Source: Laspinema sp. D2d (GTDB lineage: Bacteria > Cyanobacteriota > Cyanobacteriia > Cyanobacteriales > Laspinemataceae). From it: a DNA stretch of 64,000 bases. A program made the position numbers and the translations under genes. Numbering within the stretch: position 1 is the stretch's first letter; each line of letters begins with the position of its first letter. The stretch lies in NCBI RefSeq assembly GCF_025370755.1, contig NZ_JAMXFC010000010.1:62001-126000 (forward strand), in the 5' to 3' direction. Under the pieces are notes generated by a model. That model made no database searches and was not told the DNA's origin. It was given only the letters and a program-made list of their open reading frames with translations. Positions 52,535 through 62,049 of the stretch are shown piece by piece.

Positions 52535-52904
52535 GTAGTTTACGTTCCTCGAACCCACAACAGAGACCCGGGCGGGTCCTGCTGCTCTTATTTGATAAAT
52601 TTTCTCAAAAAGCCTAGATCAAATGAGGAGAGTTTGTCAAGAGGGTTTGTAAAATTGAAGAAAAAGAAATTGACCCGGATTCCTATGATCTCAGGGACCC
52701 GAGTTTGAAGGTATTGCAAGGTCTCTCCTGCTTATTTCCCCGTTTAAAATTATTGCAACTTTACCCCAGTTATTGCGATAGACCCTCAAAAGTGCTTCTC
52801 CCGAAGCCTGCTCAAACCCTTGGGTCTATGCCAGAATAAAACAGGCGATCGCCTCATGGCAGATCCATCATCCTAAACTATCAACAAGATAGGGAGATTC
52901 TACC
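52535..52904. other. Divergent gap upstream of exbB and the membrane-protein pair
   Basis: About 370 bp with no gene seen. It should hold the exbB promoter (leftward) and that of the first paralogous membrane protein gene (rightward). Confidence 0.45.
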
Positions 52905-53615
52905 GTGCGCCCGGACCTCAAAGAGTTACCCATCCCCAAAACTGAACTTAAGCGCTTGAGTGGTCTGGATATTGAAGCGGTTAACCACTTTTCTATCCCA
53001 ACCCTCCTCAGTTTAGATCCTGGACCCGATTCACCGGGGTTAATCCGCTATTTACCCTTTCTGTTCGCCTTTGCAGTTGGCTTAACCTACCCCGTGGCGA
53101 TCGCCCTTTTAAATCTCACCTTTCCTTTCGAGTGGTTGTTCCTGAGTACCCAACTGGTTTTGGGATTATTTCTCACAAAGTTGGTGCAGTTTTTCTGGGT
53201 AAAAAAACACGTGGGCCAATCTCTCCCGGGATTGTTGCATGAAGTAGAACGATTTAATGATATCATTCGCGTCATTGATATCAACGATCGCCTTGAAGAA
53301 GTGGGAAATCCTGACGTTCATTTACGCGATCGCGAACAAGTGGTTCAAGCCCTCCAATTAACCAAAGAAGATTTAATTCGCGCTTTAAGAACTGAACGAA
53401 TCCTCCGCAAACATCAAACATTCATCGCCCGAAATCCCGAAATCTTTGCCAACAACTTAACCGCTTTAGCCGCCTTGCAAGTTGCCGACAAAGCCAGTGA
53501 ACATGGACGCCTCCTCAATGAAGCCTTGCAGATTGCCCTTAGTGCCCATGAAGAAATTGGCAAATTATCCCCTAGAACCCGATCCGCGTCTCCTCAAACT
53601 CCCGACTCCACCTAA
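52905..53615 (+). CDS. Unknown two-helix membrane protein, first of a tandem paralogous pair
   Basis: Protein of 236 residues, GTG start behind GATAGGGAG. An N-terminal segment 'RPDLKELPIPKTELKRLSGLD' is followed by two helices ('LPFLFAFAVGLTYPVAIALL', about 50-69, and 'WLFLSTQLVLGLFLTKLVQFF', about 76-96). A long cytosolic helical domain (about 100-225) has 'NDIIRVIDINDRLEEVGNP', 'LTKEDLIRALRTERILR', 'RNPEIFANNL' and 'DKASEHGRLLNEALQIAL'. I do not recognise a named family. The next gene is a clear paralogue, so it arose by tandem duplication. A cytosolic scaffold anchored in a membrane is the plainest reading. Confidence 0.8.
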   Translation: MRPDLKELPIPKTELKRLSGLDIEAVNHFSIPTLLSLDPGPDSPGLIRYLPFLFAFAVGLTYPVAIALLNLTFPFEWLFLSTQLVLGLFLTKLVQFFWVKKHVGQSLPGLLHEVERFNDIIRVIDINDRLEEVGNPDVHLRDREQVVQALQLTKEDLIRALRTERILRKHQTFIARNPEIFANNLTALAALQVADKASEHGRLLNEALQIALSAHEEIGKLSPRTRSASPQTPDST

Positions 53616-53751
53616 AACAATCGGACATCTGGCAGGGAAATCCTATCCCTGAATTTGTTAAAATATCGACCAGTCCAAGGGTACTCTGAACTAAGGGCCT
53701 GGACTGGCATAATCAAGTCAGTGGCAATTCTATTGATAGGAGTATCAAACC

Positions 53752-54471
53752 GTGCGACGAGATTTACAAGGCTTAGAAATTAGCAAAGGAGAACTCAGAC
53801 GCCTCAGCGGGGTGTCCGTAGATGAGTTAATTCGACCTTCGACGATGGAAAATGCAAACAGAAGGTCAAATTTTTTATATAAAGAGACGTTACTCATTAG
53901 TTGTTTAACCATTATTTTATTTATAGCCCTCTTAGCCTTTGGAGATTGGATTGCCTGGGAAATTAGAGGAGTTCCCTTGGATTTAGCTTTTAATAATGCC
54001 CCATCTTGGATTGTTTTGGGAACCCTAGCGAGTACCACTTGTATCAGTGCGATCGCCTCCCGGTTTATCTGGCTGAAAAATAACACCCGGAAGGGGGATT
54101 CTCTTCTGGGTCTTCTCGATGATGTCGAAAATTATAATGATTTAATTAAGGCGATCGAACTGAATGACTCCCTGGAAGATGTGGGAAATCCCGGGGTTCG
54201 ATTGACCAACCGCGATGATATCATTGATGCTTTGAAACTTACCCGGCAAGATTTAATTCGTGCCTTAAGAACCGAACGCATTTTAAGAGAAAATCGCAAC
54301 TTTATCGAACGCAATCCTGAATTATTTGCCAATAATTTAAACGCGATCGAAGCGTTGCAAGTGAGCGATAAAGCCAGTGAACGGGGACGATTGCTCAATG
54401 AAGCTTTACAAATTGCCTTAAACACCCAAGGAGAACTCAGAAAACTGCAAGATAGAGGGCATCATTATTAA
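53752..54471 (+). CDS. Unknown two-helix membrane protein, second of the pair
   Basis: Protein of 239 residues, GTG start behind GATAGGAG, the same signal as its paralogue. It shares the N-terminal 'RRDLQGLEISKGELRRLSG', two helices (about 43-66 and 80-100; the sequence here has diverged), and the strongly conserved cytosolic block 'LLDDVENYNDLIKAIELND', 'DLIRALRTERILR', 'ERNPELFANNL' and 'DKASERGRLLNEALQIAL'. Conservation of the soluble block against divergence of the membrane part points to a partner-binding role for the former. Function unknown. Confidence 0.8.
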   Translation: MRRDLQGLEISKGELRRLSGVSVDELIRPSTMENANRRSNFLYKETLLISCLTIILFIALLAFGDWIAWEIRGVPLDLAFNNAPSWIVLGTLASTTCISAIASRFIWLKNNTRKGDSLLGLLDDVENYNDLIKAIELNDSLEDVGNPGVRLTNRDDIIDALKLTRQDLIRALRTERILRENRNFIERNPELFANNLNAIEALQVSDKASERGRLLNEALQIALNTQGELRKLQDRGHHY

Positions 54472-54654
54472 CCGTTTTTAAAGCCTAATCAAGAGAGTCG
54501 CCCTCCCAAACCCTTTGGGTGGAGTTGTTTTTGCACCGATCGCGTGGGAGGGAGTCGCCAAACTTTCAGCAAAAATTGCATCCAGATGGGGTGCGATCGC
54601 GATCGCCCGTTCCCCGAAGATGAGAAAATGGGAGCAACCGCGTCAAAAGTAACC

Positions 54655-56001
54655 ATGAACACTCAACCGAAAATTATCGTTCTCGATGACGATCCGACGG
54701 GTTCCCAAACCGTACATAGTTGCCTGTTGCTGACTCAATGGGATGTCGAAACCTTGCGCCTGGGATTGCGCGAGGAAGTCCCCATTTTCTTCGTTCTCAC
54801 TAATACGCGATCGCTGACCCCGGATCAAGCGAATGCCACCACTCGCGTTGTCTGCCAGAACCTCAAACAAGCACTCGCGGCAGAAAATATTTCAGATTTC
54901 CTGGTTGTCAGTCGTTCTGACTCCACCCTACGCGGACATTATCCCATCGAAACCGATGCGATCGCCGAAGAACTTGGTCCCTTTGACGCACATTTCCTCG
55001 TCCCCGCCTTTTTTGAAGGGGGACGGATCACCAAAAATAGTACCCATTATTTAATTATTGATGGGGTAGAAACTCCGGTTCATGAAACCGAATTTGCTAA
55101 AGATTCCGTGTTCGGATATCAATATAGTTATCTTCCCGACTATGTAGCAGAAAAAACCAAGGGACGGATTCCCGCCACCGAAGTGGATTGCTTTTTACTC
55201 GCGGATTTGCGTTCCTCTGAAAACCCTACAAACCCTTCTCTTCAAGAACGGTTAATGCAGTTATCGGGTAACCGTTGTTGTGCCGTGGATGCAGAAATTC
55301 AATCGGATTTGGACACCTTTGCGGCGTCGGCGATCGCCGTTGCGAGTCAAGGGAAACGCTTCCTATTTCGGAGTGCAGCCAGTCTTCTCACTTCCCTGGC
55401 GAATCTAGGACCCCAACCTGTTGCGGCGATCGACATGAGTCAATTTGTGCGAGAAGCCAAACCGGGTGCAATCATTGTTGGTTCTCACGTTAAAAAAACA
55501 ACCCAACAATTAGAACGGTTACTATTAGAAACCTCCGTAACCGGCATTGAAATTGATGTCTCGCATTTACTCGAAGAATCACCCACCCAACGGGAAAAAT
55601 TATTACAAACCATTCTGGATCAAGTCCAACAAGCACACCAGGCGGGAAATACTCCGGTAGTTTATACCAGTCGCCAAGAACTTGCTTTTCCCGATGTTCA
55701 AACCCGCTTAGAATTTGGCGTCGCTGTTTCTGCTTTATTAATGGATGTTGTGCGCGGATTGCCTAAAGATATCGGCTTTTTAATTAGCAAGGGTGGGATT
55801 ACCTCCAATGATGTTTTAAGTACGGGATTAGCCTTAACCAGCGCTCGTCTCCTCGGTCAAATTATTGCTGGGTGTTCAATGGTTCAAACGCCGAATCATC
55901 ACCCTTTATTTCCCAATCTACCCGTGGTTTTATTTCCGGGTAATGTCGGCGATGCCGATGGATTAGTGACGGTGTACCGGCGACTTACGCATCGTAATTA
56001 G
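54655..56001 (+). CDS. Four-carbon acid sugar kinase family protein (DUF1537, OtnK-like)
   Basis: Protein of 448 residues from ATG 54655. The N-terminal domain begins 'IIVLDDDPTGSQTVHSCLLL' (about 6-25) and includes 'SRSDSTLRGHYPIETDAIAEEL' (about 88-108). The C-terminal nucleotide-binding domain has 'FLISKGGITSNDVLSTGL' (about 379-396) and 'VVLFPGNVGDADGLVTVYRRL'. Characterised relatives phosphorylate D-erythronate, D-threonate or similar acids; the substrate here is unknown and no partner aldolase or dehydrogenase is adjacent. The frame opens 37 codons earlier, but that extension is not family-like. Confidence 0.85.
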   Translation: MNTQPKIIVLDDDPTGSQTVHSCLLLTQWDVETLRLGLREEVPIFFVLTNTRSLTPDQANATTRVVCQNLKQALAAENISDFLVVSRSDSTLRGHYPIETDAIAEELGPFDAHFLVPAFFEGGRITKNSTHYLIIDGVETPVHETEFAKDSVFGYQYSYLPDYVAEKTKGRIPATEVDCFLLADLRSSENPTNPSLQERLMQLSGNRCCAVDAEIQSDLDTFAASAIAVASQGKRFLFRSAASLLTSLANLGPQPVAAIDMSQFVREAKPGAIIVGSHVKKTTQQLERLLLETSVTGIEIDVSHLLEESPTQREKLLQTILDQVQQAHQAGNTPVVYTSRQELAFPDVQTRLEFGVAVSALLMDVVRGLPKDIGFLISKGGITSNDVLSTGLALTSARLLGQIIAGCSMVQTPNHHPLFPNLPVVLFPGNVGDADGLVTVYRRLTHRN

Positions 56002-56101
56002 AGGGAAATAACGATTAAAATTTTCCGATTCATCACTGCCGGGAGGTAAACTTTCCGGCGGTTTGTACTATTATTTTCCCGTGGGCTAATTTTTCCTTTC
56101 T

Positions 56102-57871
56102 ATGAATCAAATTCAGGCCATCTCTATTCCTAAATTAGGACAACAAGCGGCATCTCTCTATCAAGAAGCTCAGAGGCATCTCCAGGAAGGGAATTCTACC
56201 CAAGCTACGTTACTTTTTCAGGAAATCATCAAACTCCAGCCAGAGTTTGCCTTGAGTTACCAAGGGTTAGGAGATATTTGGCGATCGCAAGGCAAGCTAT
56301 CACCCGCTTTGAGATGCTATCTGAAAGTTTTAGAACTTCAACCGGATTTAATTTCAGCAGATTTCTTTTTAGATTTAGGCAGAGAATTCGTTGAAAAAGA
56401 GGAAATTAACGAGGCAATTTCATGTTATAGTTACTGCTTAAAAATTGACCCAACTTATACCAAATCTTACTTAAATCTGGGAGTAATGTGGCGAAAAAAA
56501 GGGGAGTTAACTAAAGCGATCGCCTTATACCAACAAGCCCTAGCTTTGGAGCCAAGCTTACATTCAGCCTATTTTAACTTAGGCAATATCTTTTTAGAAC
56601 AAGAACGCCTGGATGAGGCAATTATTGCGTATCTCGAAACCTTGCAGATTCAACCCTATTTTGAATCGGCTTATCAGAATTTAGGCCAAGCCTTAATCAA
56701 AAAAGAGCGGATGGAAGAAGCTTTTGCTTGTGCTATTCATCTCCTTCCTAATTCGCTCTTAACAGACTTTGTATCCGGTGTTTTTCCGACTACTATCTCC
56801 TCTAAATTCACCACTTATAAAACGGGAACCTATCTACCCATTAATCTCAAAACCTCAGTCAAGCTCTTTCCCCCAAAGACCTATAATAGCAGTTTTCATT
56901 CTTATTTTAGGTGGGAAGTTTACCGCAATCCCGAAACATTTGTCACCCAGATTCCTTCTGGACGGGCTTGGGGAGATTCCTACTCCACAGCCGTGATCAA
57001 CTCCGAGGGTCTTTTCCTAGATGAACTCTGTCAAGGTAGCGCCTCAACGCTTGCCATTTCCCAAAAATTACCCCCAGCCACTCCCCTAGCTGGAACAACC
57101 GCCTTTTTATCTGTGCGAGGAGGCAATACTTACTATCATTGGATGGCGGATTTGCTACCCCGTATCAAATTATTACAACTGGCAGATCTTCAATTAGAAG
57201 AGATTGATTTTTTTGTCGTCAATAGCTGTCATTTACCATTTCAGCGAGAAACCTTAAATTTGCTGGGAATCCCGACTCATAAAATTATCCAAAATTCGCA
57301 AAATCCCCATATCAAAACCTCAAACTTAGTCGTTCCATCTTTACCGGGAGATGTGGGATTAATGTCTCCCTGGAGTTCTCAGTTTCTCCGAGAATCCTTT
57401 TTAGAAAAAGCCACAGCCCAGGGATTGCAAACCCCCGATCGCATCTATATCAGTCGTCGTAATGCCAGTTATCGCCGCATCCTCAATGAAGAGGAGACGA
57501 TCGCCCGGTTATCTCCCTATGGTTTCGTTCCCATTATCCTAGAATCTCTTTCATTTCTCGAACAAGTCGCCTTATTTGCGAATGCTAAAGCCATTATCGC
57601 CCCTCATGGTGCCGGATTAACCAATACCGTCTTTTGCAACCCGGGCACGCGACTGATAGAAATTTTCTCCCCCGATATGGTGTCAGTGAACTACTGGGTT
57701 GTTAGCAATATTATCGGCTTAGATTATTCTTATTTAATCGGAGAAGACTTAGATGAGTATATAACTCCCATCTCCATCCCCAGACGGTATTACAATCATC
57801 CCCTCTATGAGGATATTGTGGTCAATCTCGATTCCTTGGTACATATCATGCACTTTTCAGGAATGATTTAG
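56102..57871 (+). CDS. TPR-GT61 (DUF563) glycosyltransferase
   Basis: Protein of 589 residues. The N-terminus has about six TPR units (about 12-235; 'ALSYQGLGDIWRSQGKLSPAL', 'SYLNLGVMWRKKGELTKAIALY'). The GT61 domain (about 255-575) has 'GGNTYYHWMADLLPRIKLL' (about 340-358), 'RIYISRRNASYRRILNEEE' (about 449-467) and the nucleotide-sugar-type 'IIAPHGAGLTNTVFCNPGTRLIEIF' (around 498-522). GT61 enzymes transfer xylose- or GlcNAc-type sugars; the substrate is unknown. The TPRs may dock a protein acceptor or the enzyme's partner. Preceded by a short gap after the kinase-family gene. Confidence 0.9.
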   Translation: MNQIQAISIPKLGQQAASLYQEAQRHLQEGNSTQATLLFQEIIKLQPEFALSYQGLGDIWRSQGKLSPALRCYLKVLELQPDLISADFFLDLGREFVEKEEINEAISCYSYCLKIDPTYTKSYLNLGVMWRKKGELTKAIALYQQALALEPSLHSAYFNLGNIFLEQERLDEAIIAYLETLQIQPYFESAYQNLGQALIKKERMEEAFACAIHLLPNSLLTDFVSGVFPTTISSKFTTYKTGTYLPINLKTSVKLFPPKTYNSSFHSYFRWEVYRNPETFVTQIPSGRAWGDSYSTAVINSEGLFLDELCQGSASTLAISQKLPPATPLAGTTAFLSVRGGNTYYHWMADLLPRIKLLQLADLQLEEIDFFVVNSCHLPFQRETLNLLGIPTHKIIQNSQNPHIKTSNLVVPSLPGDVGLMSPWSSQFLRESFLEKATAQGLQTPDRIYISRRNASYRRILNEEETIARLSPYGFVPIILESLSFLEQVALFANAKAIIAPHGAGLTNTVFCNPGTRLIEIFSPDMVSVNYWVVSNIIGLDYSYLIGEDLDEYITPISIPRRYYNHPLYEDIVVNLDSLVHIMHFSGMI

Positions 57872-58072
57872 AATGGTAACCAAAGCGGCGGCGTGGGTCC
57901 CATTGAGCCGCGTAACCCCAAGCCGTAGCGATCGCTCAGAAGGGAAAGCCAACCCAGCACCCCAACCCCACCCAATCATCCCAAGGCCGATTAAGTCCCG
58001 TTAAATATGTTAAAATCCATGCGAATCGAAAGTACAATCCCATTCACGGGATGGCAATAGGCAATATTTGGC

Positions 58073-59032
58073 ATGAGTTCTGATACGTCACTCTCTTCTA
58101 TCGAATCAACCGAATCAAGCGAATCAACGGTTTCCGAGGGGGATCTTTCCGCCAACGCGGACCCGTCCATCCTGTCTGAACAGGTAGAGTCCACAGAAAC
58201 CCCTCCCGATTCCACCGTTTCCGAACAGGGAGAACCGAACGGGACAGACAGTACAGAAAGTGTTGGGATTGCCGAAAAACAGGCGATCGCCCCTAATGCA
58301 CAAGTTCGGTTTAAAACCCAAGAGGATGGCACCCTGTCACTCCTATTGCCCAACGAAAGTAGCAGTCCCGACGCCAACACCACAACCCAGGCGACTTGGA
58401 CCGAAATTTTACAACAAATTCGGCATCGCCTGAATGCAGGCGATCGCTTTTGGCAAGCAGACACCTCCGTGCAATTAATCGCCCAGGACCGCTTATTAGA
58501 TGGTAGACAACTCCAGGCGATCGCTGAAGCCCTAGCCGAATCCAAACTCAGACTAGAACGTATCGAAACCTCTCGTCGTCAAACCGCCGTTGCCGCCGTC
58601 ACCGCCGGATACTCCGTCGAACAACGCACCACCGTTACCCCTTTTAATCCCAACCCCGTTACCACTGGAAAAGCCCTCGCCGACCCCCTGTATTTGGAAA
58701 CCACAGTGCGATCGGGCGTTGATATTCGACATCCCGGTAACGTCGTCCTCGTCGGCGATGTCAACCCCGGGGGATCCATCATTGCTGATGGAGATATTCT
58801 GGTTTGGGGGCGCTTGCGGGGACTCGCGCAAGCCGGTGCCAATGGTAACGAGCAATGTATCGTCATGGCACTCCAAATGGAACCCACCCAAATTCGGATC
58901 GCCGACTGGGTAGCGCGATCGCCCGAACCCCTACCGGAGTTTTATCCGGAAGTCGCCTACGTCTCTCCTGAAGGGATCCGAATTGCCAAAGCCGCTGATT
59001 TTTCTAAAGCTCAGTTGGAATTAAAATCCTAA
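58073..59032 (+). CDS. minC: Septum site-determining protein MinC
   Basis: Protein of 319 residues that blocks FtsZ polymerisation at wrong sites when bound to MinD. A long acidic Ser/Thr/Glu-rich N-terminal extension (1-80) is followed by the MinC N-domain (about 82-180, 'LNAGDRFWQADTSVQLIAQDRLLDG') and the C-terminal beta-helix (about 205-290), with 'RSGVDIRHPGNVVLVGDVNPGGSI' and 'GDILVWGRLRGLAQAG'. The extension is typical in kind for cyanobacterial MinC. First of minC-minD-minE; a 170-bp gap precedes minD. Confidence 0.95.
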   Translation: MSSDTSLSSIESTESSESTVSEGDLSANADPSILSEQVESTETPPDSTVSEQGEPNGTDSTESVGIAEKQAIAPNAQVRFKTQEDGTLSLLLPNESSSPDANTTTQATWTEILQQIRHRLNAGDRFWQADTSVQLIAQDRLLDGRQLQAIAEALAESKLRLERIETSRRQTAVAAVTAGYSVEQRTTVTPFNPNPVTTGKALADPLYLETTVRSGVDIRHPGNVVLVGDVNPGGSIIADGDILVWGRLRGLAQAGANGNEQCIVMALQMEPTQIRIADWVARSPEPLPEFYPEVAYVSPEGIRIAKAADFSKAQLELKS

Positions 59033-59202
59033 AGCGATCGCATTCCACTCAACCAAGGGTTCCGCGATCGTGCTAAATTAAATCGGCTCGTTAGATCGTA
59101 AAAGCCTTCATCAGGTCCGTCACTGTGCCGCTCTTCTTTATCCGGGAGAGTCAGACACACCAACCGATCCAATAGCAGTTAGTTGTAGAGTCTTCTTCTT
59201 AC

Positions 59203-60000
59203 ATGAGTCGCATTATAGTTATCACGTCCGGTAAAGGGGGAGTGGGCAAAACCACAACCACAGCGAATCTAGGTATGGCTCTAGCAAAACGGGGCCGCAA
59301 TGTTGCTGTTGTGGATGCCGATTTCGGTCTACGAAATTTAGACTTGCTTCTGGGATTGGAAAACCGGATCGTCTACACAGCCGTTGAAGTGCTCTCGGGT
59401 CAATGTCGGTTAGAGCAGGCATTAGTCAAAGATAAACGGCAGCCCAACCTATCCTTGTTACCTGCTGCCCAAAACCGCATGAAAGATGTGGTTACCGCCG
59501 ATCAGATGAAGCAAATTGTCGCTCAATTAGTCGGAAAATATGACTACATTGTGATCGACTCTCCCGCTGGGATTGAGATGGGCTTTCAAAATGCGATCGC
59601 CGCCGCCACCGAAGCCATTATCGTCACCACCCCGGAAATCGCCGCCGTTCGAGATGCCGACAGGGTTGTAGGCTTGCTTGAAGCCAATGGGGTCAAGAAA
59701 ATTAACCTCATTGTCAACCGCATCAAACCCGCAATGGTCGAAGCTAATGATATGATGTCCGTCGAGGACGTTCAGGAAATTCTGGCCGTTAACCTCCTCG
59801 GGGTCATTCCCGACGATGAACGAGTCATTGTTTCCACCAATCGCGGCGAACCCTTAGTATTAGCTGATCAGCCCTCCGTGGCTGGAGTTGCCTTCGACAA
59901 CATTGCTCGCCGCTTAGAAGGTGAAAAGGTGGCTTTTCTGGATATGCGCGTTCCTCAAGAGAACTTTTTTAGCCGTCTGCGGAAACGGATTTTCGGGTAA
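59203..60000 (+). CDS. minD: Septum site-determining ATPase MinD
   Basis: ParA/MinD ATPase of 265 residues that binds the membrane with ATP and recruits MinC. Deviant Walker A 'ITSGKGGVGKTTTTANLG' (about 6-23), 'VVDADFGLRNLDLLLGLENR' (about 37-56), 'YDYIVIDSPAGIE' Walker B, and the C-terminal amphipathic membrane-targeting helix 'NFFSRLRKRIFG'. Length is typical. The start ATGAGTCGC lies 33 bases upstream of no other in-frame start of note. minE follows after 33 bp. Confidence 0.97.
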   Translation: MSRIIVITSGKGGVGKTTTTANLGMALAKRGRNVAVVDADFGLRNLDLLLGLENRIVYTAVEVLSGQCRLEQALVKDKRQPNLSLLPAAQNRMKDVVTADQMKQIVAQLVGKYDYIVIDSPAGIEMGFQNAIAAATEAIIVTTPEIAAVRDADRVVGLLEANGVKKINLIVNRIKPAMVEANDMMSVEDVQEILAVNLLGVIPDDERVIVSTNRGEPLVLADQPSVAGVAFDNIARRLEGEKVAFLDMRVPQENFFSRLRKRIFG

Positions 60001-60033
60001 AATAATGTAAGGCTCTACCACACCCCAAGCACC

Positions 60034-60435
60034 ATGATTAGCGAACTTATCGAAAGACTTTTCCCTCGAACTGGCGAAGAAAATAGTCGTGAGGAGGTCA
60101 AGCGTCGTCTGAAACTGGTGCTGGCTCACGATCGCGCTGACCTCGACCCAGACACCGTGGAGGCGATGCGAAAGGAAATACTCCAGGTGGTGTCTCGCTA
60201 CGTCGAACTCGACCTCGAAGGGTTGGATATTTCCCTGGAAAACAATCAGCGTGCCACAGCCTTAATTGCTAATCTCCCTATCCGCAGAGTCAAAGAAGAA
60301 AACCCATCCCCTTCATTTACCCCACCTCCCCCATCTGCGGAATTAACCCCCACTGTAGAAGAATTAACCCCCGCTGTGGAATTAAGCCCCTCTGCGGAAT
60401 TAAGCCCCTCTGCGGAATCAACCTCTCCCTCTTGA
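60034..60435 (+). CDS. minE: Cell division topological specificity factor MinE, long C-terminal tail
   Basis: Protein of 133 residues that stimulates MinD ATPase and drives Min patterning. The MinE core (about 1-92) has '[18 protein letters not shown]' (anti-MinCD segment, about 24-41), '[16 protein letters not shown]' and '[23 protein letters not shown]'. The tail (about 95-133) consists of Pro/Ser/Glu repeats ('[22 protein letters not shown]') that core MinE lacks. Last gene of the min cluster. Confidence 0.95.
   Translation: MISELIERLFPRTGEENSREEVKRRLKLVLAHDRADLDPDTVEAMRKEILQVVSRYVELDLEGLDISLENNQRATALIANLPIRRVKEENPSPSFTPPPPSAELTPTVEELTPAVELSPSAELSPSAESTSPS
60337..60420 (+). repeat. Tandem 18-bp repeats in the minE 3' end
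   Basis: GAATTAAGCCCCTCTGCG recurs in perfect tandem (60379-60396, 60397-60414), and degenerate copies precede it. They encode the six-residue 'ELSPSA' blocks of the MinE tail. Confidence 0.7.
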
Positions 60436-62049
60436 TTCAAATCGGCGATCGCCTTCTCTCCCAGTTGGCCTCTTTATAAAGACCTGCTTTTTTTTAATCT
60501 CTAAGCTGCTTACCCATTTAAACTAGATAATTTTAGCGGGCGATCAATGCTCCTTAGCGGGTTTCTAACCCATATTCTAGCTCTGACTAGAAGGGCGATC
60601 GGTCGCGGTTCACAACCCCATCCCCATGATTTCAAAAGAGTTTTACCAACCTGGCACCCTATTAGGGGAAAACCCCAGATAAAGATTTATTCCTCTAATA
60701 TCAAGTCCGGTGATTAACCTAAAAATTTCTGTGTTCCTCTTCTCCCCCATCCTTTGCAAGGAAGAGTGTGGAGGGTTAGAGCAGTGTCTGCGATCGAGCA
60801 AACATAATATAACTGCCCCCTTTAGAAGGTCTAGGGGAGGGGAACCGAACTAATATTTATTCCTCTAGCTTCGTCCCTTCCAAGGGTTATGGGAGCAGAA
60901 TCTGAAAAGTCGGAAAAGGAGAGCAAACCATTATTTTCCAACACTTTTATTATCAGGTAGGTTCACAAATCCTTATTTTATTGACCGTTAATCCTCAAAA
61001 TTTACCTCAATTTTATGGACTATAAACAATCAATTGAAATCTGATTGATCCAATGGTTTTAACAATTGCCACAAAATCGGGAAGCAGGGTTTATCTAGCT
61101 CCCCTCTTTTTCCTTTCAGACAACCCTATTTAATCCAAAAACAGTTTGTAACAGAATGCCTAAACTATCCCCATATTCTTTCCCATATTACCCGGATTTT
61201 TTTTAGATTCTGTGAAGATTTTAAATCATACCTTTCATGGGGATAGGCAGACATTAAACTACCGTCAGTGCAACTCACAGAGGCCCACTCTGTCCCATTG
61301 TAAAGTTTTGATGTTGGTATTATATTTTTTCTGTAAAGTTAAACTCGAAAAACCCGGGCGGGCAACTCCGTATTTTTGCGGAAATATAAAGAAACGTAAA
61401 TTTTTCGAGACCAATTTTTCCGGGTCCGGAAAAAGAAACTCCCTCAGAGCCTTCTCACTCCAGGGTTTGAACTGAAATCCCTGAAGTGGGAAGAGTTTGA
61501 GTTACGATCAAAGTGGGAAACAATTCATCCAACCTTTAATTCTCAATCTCAATCCATTAAGGGTGTGTCAACAGGTATCCCAGGTTTCTGTGAGTTGCCA
61601 CACATAACTATCTGATGCTTCCACTTTTACTGTCTACCTGGCTCCTGATGGGTTTGGGGGTAGATGAACCCAACATCAAACTCTGCTGGTCCGATTGGCA
61701 TCAAACCCAACTGGATCACCCCTCATCTTCTCATCACCACGTTGAAAAACCTATTTCCTCCCATTATCGTGGCAGTGCTAGGGATCGCGATTAACTGCCC
61801 TGTTTTGGCCTGTTCCTGCGTCGTTCAATCCGATAGAACTTTCAAAAATCCCATTGGTTAACCCATTCTCCCACTGGCTACATCCCTAAAACGGGACGCT
61901 GAGATCCTGTCACCCTGACATCAGCCCAGATGATAACTGGGTGAAGTTCGCTGACCTTTCTGAATTCTTAAATTTTCAGTATATTTATTGAGTTTGAGCT
62001 ACACTAAAATGAACCCAAACTTGAGTTATCCCTAGCTCCCAATCCGAGT
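60436..62049. other. Long gap of about 1.6 kb without a confident gene
   Basis: AT-rich in places, with degenerate copies of the dispersed CCCCC/GGGG-type repeat (for example near 60735-60785). Short frames at 61212-61475 and 61664-61861 are listed or rejected elsewhere. No RNA gene is recognisable by eye. The right end should hold the promoter of the PEP-CTERM protein gene. Confidence 0.5.
61664..61861 (+). CDS. Doubtful small exported peptide
   Basis: A 65-codon frame behind GGGGGTAG. It has a hydrophilic N-terminus, a hydrophobic stretch 'LFPPIIVAVLGIAINCPVL' and a lipobox-like 'VLAC' followed by a short tail of about 15 residues. It might be a tiny lipoprotein, but no family is recognised and it may be a chance frame. 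Confidence 0.22.
   Translation: MNPTSNSAGPIGIKPNWITPHLLITTLKNLFPPIIVAVLGIAINCPVLACSCVVQSDRTFKNPIG

Noticed and set aside
61212-61475. Plus-strand frame of 87 codons
   Set aside because: No ribosome site, no domain and biased Lys/Phe/Arg composition from AT-rich sequence; not supported.
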